64,000 nucleotides of DNA from Taudactylus pleione (taxonomy: Eukaryota; Chordata; Amphibia; Anura; Myobatrachidae), in NCBI GenBank assembly GCA_031769625.1, contig JAUIMM010000200.1, forward strand, positions 54,024,001 to 54,088,000, written 5' to 3'. Below the pieces are notes generated by a model that searched no databases, was not told the origin of the DNA, and worked only from the letters and a program-made list of their open reading frames with translations. Position numbers and translations under genes: made by a program. This document shows, piece by piece, positions 45,160 through 55,191 of the stretch (position 1 is its first letter; each line of letters starts with the position of its first letter).

Positions 45160-45391
45160 GTATTCTTGTACCATGTAATTAAAGGGACCTATTCATCAAA
45201 CGATATATAGCCTAAATATATGGAAACTAGCGTTTTCACATGGTTACCGGGCCATTTATCGGTTGATGAATAGACCCCAGTGTGAGGACACATAGGTTAC
45301 CCATCCATAATATCTTGTCTCCCTGTTTTCTCTGAGTGTGCCGATGCCCAGTAACTTACTCTCTCTCTACTGTTTACCCTTCCTCCTGCAG

Positions 45392-45479
45392 GTGGAGAGG
45401 AACCGTGTTTGTGCCCCCCACAAAATCCCTGAGGCTGCAAGAGAAGACAAAGTGCAGCTGAAAGACCCTCATCCTCCAG
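45392..45479 (+). CDS. Kinesin tail exon A4
   Basis: 88 nt, phase 0 to 1. VERNRVCAPHKIPEAARED then KVQLKDPHPP. It is the last A-type exon. Its phase-1 end can join C4 or C5. Confidence 0.86.
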
Positions 45480-45789
45480 GTATTTTTGTATCTTATAATG
45501 AAAAGATTGAGGAGTCGGTTTACCATAGTTGTGCATTAACTATCTGCATCACCACTTATCATAGCAATACATATTGTTGTTATCCCACAAGTTACCATGC
45601 TGGGTGGTTGGGAGGTGTGTACATATGCTGGTCTTTACAATTACAGATTAGGCAAAGGAAGCAACTGACCCAGGAACAATAGGAACAAATAGGGGTTTAC
45701 ACTTCCAAACTATAATCCATTGACTAACTGACACAAAACATATACCAGACATAGTAGTAACTGTACTATTTCTGTATTCTTTTCCATAG

Positions 45790-45859
45790 AGCCAGCCCAT
45801 AAGGACCATAAGGACAAAGCACCCAGTCCCAGTAACACTGGCCCTATGAGACGCTCTGA
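45790..45859 (+). CDS. Kinesin tail exon C4
   Basis: 70 nt, phase 1 to 2. EPAHKDHKDKAPSPSNTG then PMRRS. It can join D4 or D5 in frame. Confidence 0.85.
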
Positions 45860-45964
45860 GTAAGTACTTTGTGCAATATCACATGAACAATAAGTAACAA
45901 TATGATTTATGGATAGAAATGTAAAATTATGAAAATTACTGTAATTTATAGATAAGAATAGAGG

Positions 45965-46610
45965 TTCTCACACTTACTTACAAAGCCCTCACCCATTCTT
46001 CTTCCATTTACATCTCTGATCTCATCTCCTTTCACTCTTCTGTCCACCGTCTTCGTTCACTTAATACACGCTGCCTTTCATGTCAATTGATTACTTCCTC
46101 CCACTCCCGCCTCCAGGATTTTACTCGCGCTGCACCCCACCTTTGGAACTCCCTCCCTATTCCCATCAAACTCTGCACCTCTCTACAATCTTTCAAACAA
46201 GCTCTTAAGACCCACTACTTCCTGAAAGCCTTCCAGCTCTCATCCTAACTTGCTGCTACATCTTCCTTCCTCCCCGCCTACCCCATCTGTGTCACTCCTG
46301 TTTGTCTGCCTCTCCCTTAAAGAATGTAAGCTCTTTTGAGCAGGGCCCTCTACCCTCTTGTGCTTCTCCCGACTGTAATTTAATTTATCTCTTACTCCCC
46401 ACTGGGGCATCTAATACTCGGGTGCTTATGTGGGTGTAAATGTCGCTAATAAAGCAATGTTTATTATACATGTCCTTGTCCTGCTTTGTATTGTATTGTA
46501 GTGTAAGTTGCTGGTTACTTATTTGTTTATGTTCTTTGTAAGGCGCTGCAGAATACTTGTGGCGCCATATAAATAAATGATAATAATAATAATTGTGATG
46601 AAGTATTTTT
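45965..46610 (+). mobile_element. LINE 3' end, 5'-truncated (C4-D4 intron)
   Basis: Plus-strand remnant reads LTYKALTHSSSIYISDLISF, then RAAPHLWNSLPIPIKLC, then FKQALKTHYFLKAFQLSS and a stop. This is the C-terminus typical of L2/CR1/Rex-type non-LTR ORF2. The 3' UTR ends GGCGCCATATAAATAAATGA followed by (TAA)n. Present only in cassette 4, so it inserted after duplication. Confidence 0.82.
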
Positions 46611-46751
46611 TTAGCTATTACTATATAAATGTTAATCATAATACACCATAATATGTAGCTATGGGTACATTATTATATTGTACTAATCTTAGCTATTGCT
46701 AAATTCTCATGGAGTCCTTTGGGTGCAAATGTGTCTGTTTTCTCTTTTTAG

Positions 46752-46815
46752 GGCTTTCCTGCATAAACTGCCCCCTGTGGTCACTATGCCAAAAAAACAC
46801 CTGGCAATACCTGAG
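46752..46815 (+). CDS. Kinesin tail exon D4 (one unit)
   Basis: 64 nt = 25 + 39. AFLHKLPP then VVTMPKKHLAIPE. It ends in phase 0, and the only downstream exon that accepts phase 0 is B4, which itself has no in-frame partner, so D4 may be rarely used. Confidence 0.8.
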
Positions 46816-46934
46816 GTAAGTGCTTTCAATGTCATTGTGGTTACTTACCTTTTCGTTTATGTCCTAGTATTTATATATTTCTTTGTCATACAATGTAATG
46901 CTTATTACACTGACATTTAGATCTTAAATTTTTA

Positions 46935-47184
46935 AATCAAAGTGATGATGAATAGCCCCGGGAGGGAGCAACCAGAGCTAATCAATTCAGCCTGATGTTT
47001 GGCCCGACTAAAGGATTTCTTCTCGCACCCTCCTGGGGGTGCTAGGAGTAACCCGACAAAAGTGCGCTAACATCCTCATGGCCAGCACTTAGTCGGAGAA
47101 TTGCGGTTCTCACAACTAAACACCCATGTAAAGTCACGAGAACCATCATTCTCTGACTTAACAGTGCGCTGAATTGAATCATGG
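46935..47184. mobile_element. Cassette MITE 1, unit 4
   Basis: Left end deleted up to the AAAGTGATGATGAATAGCC segment; right end kept as GAATTGAATCATGG. Confidence 0.72.
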
Positions 47185-47534
47185 ACAATAAGATAAGCTA
47201 AATATATAAAACTAAGAAATGAGAACAAAGGCTTGAAAAACCTCCAGATATAAGTAGTAAAACAAATATATTCCAATTATATATACTATATCTAGTCATA
47301 CATTGTAGTATTATATAAATAAATACTGAAATTCTATTAGAAATTCAGCTGCCAATTACAATATGTTAAAAATATCTACTACAGGCTCAATCAGTCATAA
47401 AAGCTACACCTGTGGTATTACATGTCTGTGTGAGGACACGTAGGTTACCCGTCCATACTCTCCTGTCTCCCTGTTTCCTCTGAGTGTGCCAGTGCCCAGT
47501 AACTAACTCTCTGCTATCACCCTTCCTCCTGCAG

Positions 47535-47618
47535 GTGATGGCGCACCATCTGAGTCTGGCCCACAAGATACCTGAAGGCGCCAGAACAACCAATGTTCAG
47601 CTGAGACTCGTCCTCCAG
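47535..47618 (+). CDS. Kinesin tail exon B4 (no in-frame downstream partner)
   Basis: 84 nt. VMAHHLSLAHKIPEGARTTN then VQLRLVLQ. It ends in phase 0, but the next exon, C5, needs phase 1; joining them gives a TGA after about 16 codons. Reading through the donor gives a short alternative end. Probably unused, or used for a truncated isoform. Confidence 0.72.
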
Positions 47619-47999
47619 GTATTTTTGTACCATGTAATTAAAAGTTTAAGGGGTCTGTTTATCATAAATGTGGACTAACAATCTGCATCACAGTTTATCA
47701 CAGCAATGCAAATTGTAGTTACCCCGCAAGTTACCATGTTGGGACATGTGTACATATGCTGGTCTTTACAGCTAAGCAATATTCAAAAAAAAAAAAGAAA
47801 GACTGCCTTGGGGTATGCTGTAATGGAGGGGTGTATATTACTGGACTGGAATGCAGATTATTCAAAGGAAGCGACTGACCTGGGAACAATAGGAACAAAT
47901 AGAGGTTTATACTTACAAACTATAATCCATTGAATAACTGATACACAACATATACCAGACACAATAGTAACTGTACTATTTCTGTATTATTTTCCATAG

Positions 48000-48057
48000 G
48001 GCCGGACTGGAAGGAGAACAAGCTCAGTTCCAGGGACATTGTTCTTATGAGATGCAT
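48000..48057 (+). CDS. Kinesin tail exon C5 (diverged)
   Basis: CCATAG acceptor and GTACGT donor, 58 nt, phase 1 to 2. Reads PDWKENKLSSRDIVLMRC; alignable with C exons at K-x-x-SS and MRC but 12 nt shorter. It fits A4 upstream and D5 downstream. A string-of-hairpins-type element starts 11 bp after its donor. Confidence 0.62.
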
Positions 48058-48068
48058 GTACGTACTTT

Positions 48069-48667
48069 GGCCCTCATTCAGAGCCGTTCGCTATTTGCGG
48101 TCGTTCGTTTAAAAACAAGGGGTGGCTATTCAAATGATCCGTACGCACATTGCAGTCTGTTCACACCTCTAAGTCTGAACGAACGAGCAAAACATACGCT
48201 CGTTTATTTGTTAAAAACGCCCCCTGGCCGCTCGCACCATACGTCATGTCCGCTATTTATTAGATTAATCGAGTACATCGACCAGCGTATGAACTGCTCG
48301 CTATTCTTGTGGTTGGTGTTTGCTACCACAAATTTGCGAGCAGTTCTGGCTATAAAATAACCCAGTGACGTGGTCAATGACGCTGCTGTTTTAAATATAC
48401 ACACCCATAAAACGCCCGTTTTGACCTTTAAGCACGCCTGCGTTCGGATCTCCACTCCCCATTTTCAAACACCTTCCCCTGTTACCACCCACATACGCCT
48501 CATTCTGTCACTCAAAATAGCAGGCACTCGCTATATAGCGTACAAACGATTTTCGGCCGCACTGACTGGTTCGCGCATGCGTACTAAAAACCGTACGCAT
48601 GCGCAGATGTGCAAACATCGCTCGGAACGAGCGTACTGCCGCTAACGAGCGGCTCTGAATGAAGGCC
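48069..48667. mobile_element. GGCCCTCATTCAGAGC element, copy d (after exon C5)
   Basis: 599 bp with TTT at 48066-48068 and 48668-48670. It shares the terminal sequence with the string-of-hairpins elements, but its interior is mostly different (GGTCGTTCG, ACGAACGAGC motifs) and less hairpin-rich. Confidence 0.8.
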
Positions 48668-49482
48668 TTTGTGCTGATATCGCATGAACAATATGTAACA
48701 ATGGGAATTATGGATAAAAATTGAACATAATAAAAATTGTGTTAGTTATAGATAAGAATAGATTATTATAAAATATTTGTAGCTAGTTCTATTTAAATGT
48801 TCATCATATACCATAACAGGGCCGTAACTAGGGTGTAACATGCCCTGAGGGTGGAACCGGCTGCCCAACACAATCTCTATATGCCACTGGGCGCCCTCTG
48901 CTATGTATTAGTAGCGGTGCACCTGGCTATGTTACTGTAGCTGCAGCCCTGCCTGTCACTCTGAGGTTGCTCCGCCTCCTGACCTGTCTGCAGGGACGGG
49001 AGAGATGTCATGACGTCTCTTCTCAGCTCCCACAGTTCCAAGATAAGCTGTTTGTTGGAAGTTGGAACTTGGGCGTGCAGAACACGGAGGCAGCGGCAGG
49101 CAGCGTGACAGGTCCAGCGCCAGTGTCCTACATAGAAGGGCCCAGTGTGAGTGTCACTTTGACACACTGGACTCCAGTGCAGTCACAGCAGGTAAATAGG
49201 TTACACATATCAAAGTGTCCTCATACTGACAGTTACACCATTTTACCTACTGTATAGCAAAGCTAATATAAAAAATGTAAAGTATATATGCAGCAGTTTC
49301 AGGCACTCATTGGAAACACATATATTCTACTATATTACTTTACACCATATTATTTTTCATCTACACAACAGATTTTCATGTCAGTAATGTAATGTAAGGA
49401 CACTACTGCCAGCCTCTACTATTAGGAAATTGAAATTCTACAGAGAATAATATATTGTGTTTAATTGTGTTCATCAATCTAT

Positions 49483-50205
49483 GGGCCTGATTCACTATGG
49501 ATTGCAATACTGAGTACACACACAGTTCAACTGCGATAGCAATCTAATCCACTGCGATCGCACTGCAAACTCAGCACTACATAAAGACGCCCACTTTACC
49601 ATATGCACATCCATAATACTCAGCACTACATAAAGACGCCCACTTTACCATACGCACATCCATAATACTCAGCACTACATAAAGACGCCCACTTTACCAT
49701 ACGCACATCCATAATACTCAGCACTACATAAAGACGCCCACTTTACCATACGCACATCCATAATACTCAGCACTACATAAAGATGCCCACTTTACCATAC
49801 GCACATCCATAATACTCAGCAGAATAGCGAAACCATCGGTACAAATGAGAACCATCAGACCCATACACACACTTGCACAAGCCCTGACCTTACTCAGAAA
49901 TTGCTACCAGCCACGCACGCTATCAGATCTCAGGCTGCGTATGGCTTCATAGTGACTAATTTGTGCACGCCCCTGAAACAGCGCGCGAACGCACTGGCAC
50001 GCCAGCATTTCCCCGACCACCTCCACATCACCACCCACAAACGGCACTTCCTGCCAATCACTCTGATGGGTCTGCGTAGCGTCTGCGATCGCACTCCTGA
50101 TTGCAGTGGACGGCATGCGCACTGCAATGCATATGCATTCATAGAACGCAACAATCGGACGATTGCATGCATATTATCAACTGCGATCCAAGCTGAATCA
50201 GGCCC
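49483..50205. mobile_element. GGGCCTGATTCA element with 49-bp array
   Basis: 723 bp, GGGCCTGATTCACT...AGCTGAATCAGGCCC, with TAT at 49480-49482 and 50206-50208. The 3-bp duplication and end sequence link it to the string-of-hairpins group and to Harbinger-like MITEs. Confidence 0.8.
49569..49820 (+). repeat. 49-bp tandem repeat, five copies
   Basis: Unit core CAGCACTACATAAAGACGCC, starting at 49572, 49621, 49670, 49719 and 49768, almost identical between units. Confidence 0.92.
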
Positions 50206-50578
50206 TATGTACATACCTTCCAGCATTTAAACACACAAAATGGGGACAAACAACAGCCAAGAGCCCAGGACCAGACTGGTACAGTATCATTTGCCATGGT
50301 CCCTCCAGTGTTACAAACTAACAGTAATATCAAAATATGACATGGTGGTGGTGGTGGGGGGGGGGGGGGGTGCACTGATACTCCTTCTCACACAGGGCAC
50401 CACAATGTCTAGTTACGGCTCTGCCATAATATCTAGTTATGGGTTCCAATCATATACTATTCTTTGCATCCCAGTAACTATCATAGAGCATAATACATTT
50501 TACTTAAATGTCATTGTAATATATTTGTTTTTCTGTATAATAATACAGAATAACTGAGTATAAAATGAGGAGGACAGT

Positions 50579-50950
50579 GGCCCTGATTCAGAGCCGCTCA
50601 CAGAAAGCCGGCCTCCTGGCCGCTCGCTTAGCTGTGGGTGACCTTTTGCGAGCGGCCAGGTGATGTTCGCGATGGTCGCGACCATCAGACTTGCGACGAG
50701 ACCCTTGTGGCAGGTTCTCGTCTGCCGCAAGCCCCAGTGAGCTTCCAGCTCTAATAGAGCCGGAAGCTCACTACTGACATCACTGGTGATGTCAGTAGGG
50801 CCGCCCTCAAACGTTCCTTCGGGAACGCCTCCGTTTGACCAGCCACCCCCCCTTCCCGCCTACAAAACGAGGCGAGCTGTCGATCAACATCGACAGCCGC
50901 CCCGTTTTGCTGTGAGCCCCGGAGTGAGTGAGCGGGTCTGAATCAGGCCC
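50579..50950. mobile_element. String-of-hairpins element, copy e (short)
   Basis: About 372 bp, GGCCCTGATTCAGAGC...GGTCTGAATCAGGCCC. It keeps the CGCGATGGTCGCGACCATC, AGCTTCC/GGAAGCT, GACATCAC/GTGATGTC and AACGTTCC/GGAACG stems but lacks the right-hand GCGCATGCGCACGA stem. Flanks AGT/ACT do not form a direct duplication. Confidence 0.75.
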
Positions 50951-51040
50951 ACTGTCCCAATTAAGTGATTCAGCCTCATTAAGTTGCATAATGTTCTCAT
51001 GGAGTCATTTAGGTACTATGGTGTCTGTTTTCTCTTTTAG

Positions 51041-51100
51041 GGGTTTGCGGCATAAATTACCCCCCGTGATCTCTACGCCAAGGAAACATCGGTCAATACC
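51041..51100 (+). CDS. Kinesin tail exon D5 (one diverged unit)
   Basis: TCTTTTAG acceptor and GTAAGT donor, 60 nt. Reads GLRHKLPP then VISTPRKHRSIP. Unlike other D exons it ends in phase 2, which is exactly the phase the terminal exon accepts. Confidence 0.8.
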
Positions 51101-51189
51101 GTAAGTGCTCTCACTCAGTGTTATTGTGTCTGCTTTCACTTTCCTTATGACTTTGCATTTATACAACCCGTATATGACCCGGCACTGTA

Positions 51190-51325
51190 AACCTAGGCCT
51201 CCCCCCTAGTGCCTAAACCTAGCCCTCCCCCCTAGTGGCTAACCCTAACCCTCCCCCTAGTGCCTAACCCTAACCCCCCCTTAGTGCCTAACCCTAACCC
51301 CTAACCCATCCCCTAACCCCGCTAC
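51190..51325 (+). repeat. CCTAACCC-rich tract
   Basis: CCCCCCTAGTGCCTAAACCTA-like units drifting into CCTAACCCTAACCC, as at 3250-3420. It lies just after the D5 donor. Confidence 0.65.
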
Positions 51326-51453
51326 TTACCAATGTAATTCTTATTACACTGACATTTGCATCTTATATTACTCCTCGTGTATCATAATTTATACACAATT
51401 TGGAGAAAGGAAAACTAAGTTTCTTATAATGGAAATGACCTGGCAGAAACATA

Positions 51454-51957
51454 GGCCCTCATTCAGACTCGATCGCAAGAAGCGATCGCTCACTCTGAAT
51501 GAGTTCGGGCACTTCTTGTTTTGAAGTGCTGCCTCCAGGTCATAAGCTACGCTGTGGGTTACCACCCACAGCTTAGCTTGCGATCAGGGTGATGGTCGCG
51601 ATGGTCATCACCATCGCGACCATCGGGGCTTACGACCAGACCCTAAGGTTGGGTCTGGGCACTTGTAAGCCCCATCAATGATGTCAGTGGGGCCGCCCCC
51701 AAAGGCAAGCATTCCGACTGGAACGCCTCCGTTTGGCCGGGCACGCCCCCGGCCCGCCCAGCATACGGGGCGAGCTGTCACTCAACATCGACAGCTCGCC
51801 CCGTCTGCTACGAGACCCCTAACGATGGAGCACCCATTGCTAGCTGGGTCTCGCGCATATGCATGACGGAGCCGGCTCCTTCGTGTGCATGCTCTGTGGG
51901 GACCATCGACCTGGTTGCGAGCGCATCGGCGCTTGCGACCGGGTCTGAATGAGACCC
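51454..51957. mobile_element. String-of-hairpins element, copy f
   Basis: 504 bp, GGCCCTCATTCAGACTC...GGTCTGAATGAGACCC, with ATA at 51451-51453 and 51958-51960. Stem sequences differ (TGTGGGTTACCACCCACA; GATGGTCGCGATGGTCATCACCATCGCGACCATC region) while the order of stems is kept. Confidence 0.83.
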
Positions 51958-52736
51958 ATAGTCCATTATAGTTGTAAATGAAATAAAAATAATTGTCGGT
52001 CTTACATTTATTGTGTCCAGCAGTGGACAGGTCCATTAGATAAACTAAATTTATAAAACTAAGAAATGTGAACACAAGCATGGAAAACCTCCAGATAAAA
52101 CTGGAAAAACTGATATATTCCAATAATATATAATATATTATTATTATCCTTTATTTAATATATCTAGTCATTCATTATAATGTTTTAGAATGAAGCTATG
52201 CTTGTAGTAAAATATGCTCTATTTCTATTTAATTAATACTGCCCTTGAGCATATGAGAGTAGTTATCCTTACCCTCTTCGTGTCACACCCTTGTGCCACT
52301 ATTTTAATCTGTTCCCTTTTGAATGTAAGCTCTCTCTAGCAGGGAACTCCTTCCTTTTGGGTATTATACTAAAAAGAGTCCATTCTGGTCAGTACTATGC
52401 AGGATCCCTTCATTTAAAAATTCTCAGTCACAGATATATTGCAGATCTTAATTTCTCCATAACTGTAACTATATATATGTATGGATCTTAGTATAGCAAT
52501 AACAATTCTTCAGTACAAACAGGTATAGGTATATAATATGTAGATGAATGCACCATATCCACACTTAGCCGCTCCATGGGGATAGTGTCTATTAGGGATA
52601 GTGTCCCAAATACACAGGAGAACCTCCAGATGTAGTGATGAGCTCACTTATTCTCAATTTAGGAAAAAATATACTGGGTCCAAAACTCCAAATAAAATAT
52701 CCCAAGGTGGAGATGATCTACATGTATAAATAATCA

Positions 52737-52869
52737 AATCTGGTGGCCAGTATACTAAGCAGACCCCAATCTGGTGGCCAGTATACTAAGTAGACCCCAA
52801 TCTGGTGGCCAGTATACTAAGTAGACCCCAATCTGGTGACCAGTATACTAAGCAGACCCCAATCTGGTG
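52737..52869 (+). repeat. 31-bp tandem repeat
   Basis: Four and a fraction copies of AATCTGGTGGCCAGTATACT-AAGCAGACCCC, in a larger unassigned AT-rich intron stretch (52000-53700) that shows no other gene. Confidence 0.9.
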
Positions 52870-53704
52870 GTTAGCATATAAATTAGATACTCAATTAGGT
52901 ATGTGTTGTATAAAACAGTCCCATAATCTGATAGCTCATGTATAATAGATATCCAATTTAATAGTCTGTGCATTAAACAAACTTCAAAGTTGGGTTATTA
53001 ATTTATCATCTACACTTTATTCAGGTTCATCAGTGGGGGGTTGGACGGGACAATAAGACAAGAGGCTGGGTAGATACCCTTTGATCCTGCATCTGTATAT
53101 GCTATTGGTTATACCAACACTGTGCTGTATTTTTGCAATTCCTGTTAACGAATATTCCAGTGGCCCATTTCTTGCAATGGAGCTGTGTGCTACACATAGA
53201 TACTCTATTGAAATCAATAGGAAATAAATTGACAGGAATGGCGCCTCATAGCATTTTTTTTATTATTTCTTGCGGATTACACATTAGGAAGAGTACTAAT
53301 ACATTACAAGAAGAAAAAAATCAATGTGACTACTAATTAAAAAGATTTTCCTGTAGATAAACATATTTAAAATGTATTTTCCTTAAAAATTAAGAAGATC
53401 CCATTGGATGACAAATTAAAAATATTTTCCTGTGGATTCCATGTACTGTATAACACAATCCCATTGGATTACAAATTAAAAGTTGGGATAAAAATTACTT
53501 TTTTTTTTTAACATGACTGAAACTATGATTGCTTACACTTTGTCATTATATACTTTTCATTAGATTTCTTTGGGGAATTGTATTCTGGGTACAATTTCCC
53601 TGTCATTGCTGTTATTTTTAGAGTACTCTCACCATTGTTAAAACATAAATGTTTAATTCTTCCTATGAATTGATGATCTGAAACTTTAATTGAATTCCCT
53701 TTAG

Positions 53705-53846
53705 ATCAAGACTACAGCTCGTTGTAGCGCACGTTCTGTCATCCATCTGGAATGTGTCCATAGAAGGTGATGAACAGATCCGCTTGGGCCGAGGCCGTCA
53801 CCTTGCTGCATTGTCCAATAACACCATCGGCCACTTCTCAAAATAA
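53705..53846 (+). CDS. Kinesin terminal coding exon
   Basis: CCCTTTAG acceptor. Its first base completes the D5 codon, then comes SRLQLVVAHVLSSIWNVSIE followed by GDEQIRLGRGRHLAALSNN and a TAA at 53844-53846. The frame agreement with D5 and the polyadenylation signal 18 bp on support it as the true 3' end. No coiled coil or known C-terminal domain. Confidence 0.78.
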
Positions 53847-53863
53847 CATCTTTTTACCAATTA

Positions 53864-53869
53864 AATAAA
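53864..53869 (+). promoter_or_regulatory. AATAAA polyadenylation signal of the kinesin gene
   Basis: Canonical hexamer 17 bp after the stop codon. It gives an unusually short 3' UTR if used. Confidence 0.7.
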
Positions 53870-54227
53870 CATCATTGGTAATTTTAGTGGTTTCAATTCA
53901 TTACATTTCAGTATTGAATTTTATTTTATCCTTATTTTATTGTATTTCATTTGTAACATTATTATTAGATCTCATAAGGTTTATGTTAGGGCAGAGGCAG
54001 TAGAGAGATGATAAGATCATTAGAACTTGAGGTTTTCACCTTTTAGCAAGCTGCCTTTCCCTTACAGCAAGACGTGCTTAAGCCCTGGGGATAGTACGGT
54101 CTACATTTCCCACCCACAAACACACTAATATATAGTATAGTAGATTTTGGACTGTGGGAGGAGAATGCAGGCAACATCCTGGAGCACACATTGCCACTGC
54201 TCAGAATCCCAGGAAAACAGGAGTCAG

Positions 54228-54420
54228 GATCAGGGTTAGGTTTAGGGGTTAGGGTTATGCACTAAGGGGAGGGTAAGGCATAGGCTGCAGGTGATAGAGT
54301 TGGGGTTAGGCTGCAGGGGAGAGGGTTGGGGTTAGACTGCGGTGGGGAGGAGAGTTGGCATTCGACTTTGGGAGGGAGGAGTTAGGGTTAAGCTACATTA
54401 AAGGTGGGTTAGGGGTAGGA
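54228..54420 (-). repeat. GGTTAGGG-rich tract
   Basis: GGGTTAGGCTGCAGGGGAGAG-like units, the G-rich counterpart of the CCTAACCC tracts. Confidence 0.6.
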
Positions 54421-55000
54421 TACTTATCTGCATGCATCAGGATTTCAGCAATGGGGTTCTGAATGTAGACATTACATGTGCTGGGATCGCGTATGCAACC
54501 TGTGGGAGGAAACAAGACACCTGGGGGAAAGCACACAAAGATGAGGAGAAAGATGTGGGAGAAAGTTGCAGCATTGATTTGGTAAGTGGAAACACAAGAC
54601 ACACACCATGCAGACCGTTCAACAGTAAATTTGACATTATTTTTGTAGCTATTAAATTTATCCTGCCATGTCACTGCCCCCACACTGTCAGGTACTGCCC
54701 ACAGTGATCGTGACACAGCAACAGCCGGAAGGAGGAGCTGGGGTGCCGCCAGCTGGACACCGCAGTAGCCGCAGTTTGCTTCCAGTAGCTCCTGCTTTCA
54801 TGAAGGTTAACGGTTGCCCAGTATCAGTGGGTGGGGTGGGGGGTGATGCCGGCTTCCCGATCACTGCTGGCCACAGTGATCAGGACACAACAGCAGCCGC
54901 AGCTACCAGGAGCCATGGCTGCTGCAACTTTTGAATTCATGGCTGCTTTGCAGCTGCGCCGGAATAGGTTCCTGTCTGTCAAGGGGCTACTGCCCAAAAA

Positions 55001-55180
55001 TAAAAATAATTTTTACAGGGGCTGTCCTGTGTGGTGTATGCTGCCCTTCATCCAAATAATTTTTACAGGGGCTGTCCTGTGTGGTGCAAGCTGCCCTTCA
55101 TCCAAATAATTTTTACAGGGGGTATCCTATGTGTTGTAAGCTGCTCTTCATCCAAATAATTTTGACAGGGGTTACTCACT
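55001..55180 (+). repeat. 50-bp tandem repeat upstream of the decayed hAT ORF
   Basis: AAATAATTTTTACAGGGGCT repeats with an exact 50-bp period at 55001, 55051, 55101 and 55151. It occupies the place of the 160-bp array of the young copies but has unrelated sequence, apart from the A/T-rich join. Confidence 0.88.
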
Positions 55181-55191
55181 CCATAAAAATA

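Larger units (their letters stand above)
43460..45391 (+). repeat. Tail cassette 3 (A3, C3, D3, B3)
   Basis: Third copy. D3 holds two 14-residue units. The B-to-A intron MITE is internally deleted (45184-45278), which makes this unit shorter. Confidence 0.9.
45392..47618 (+). repeat. Tail cassette 4 (A4, C4, D4, B4)
   Basis: Fourth copy. A LINE 3' end (45965-46610) has inserted between C4 and D4. D4 has a single unit. B4 runs directly into a C-like exon, with no fifth A exon. Confidence 0.88.
48820..50430. repeat. GGCCGTAACTAGGG repeat region interrupted by other elements
   Basis: Opens GGGCCGTAACTAGGGTG at about 48828 and ends CTAGTTACGGCTCTGCC at about 50411-50430, an inverted pair typical of a large hAT-like repeat. 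It encloses the 49483-50205 element and a TGG/G-run (50344-50370). Confidence 0.5.
9999..53846 (+). other. Kinesin-8/KIF19-like gene, coding span
   Basis: The gene encodes a microtubule motor head of the kinesin superfamily. Head exons match KIF19/KIF18 best in the DP-x-x-DPDD block after strand beta1, in [25 protein letters not shown] and in the closing HISPA...TLTYGSKAKHIK. Nine head exons splice with GT-AG borders into 1026 nt (342 codons), every intron phase 0 except that after exon 4. The tail is not the KIF19 coiled-coil and basic tail I know. It is a tandemly duplicated exon cassette (A, C, D, B) ending in a 46-residue terminal exon at 53705. Kinesin-8 motors use ATP to walk to and depolymerise microtubule plus ends, but here the Walker A Lys is missing, so activity is doubtful. 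Introns 5 and 7 carry full hAT transposons. It could be a divergent functional paralogue or a gene under decay; RNA data would decide. Family assignment is firm, the orthologue is not. Confidence 0.88.

Noticed and set aside
48900..49260. Possible extra kinesin exon (RLLTCLQGRERC...)
   Set aside because: Lies inside the GGCCGTAACTAGGG repeat, lacks a good acceptor and donor pair in phase, and has no counterpart in other cassettes.
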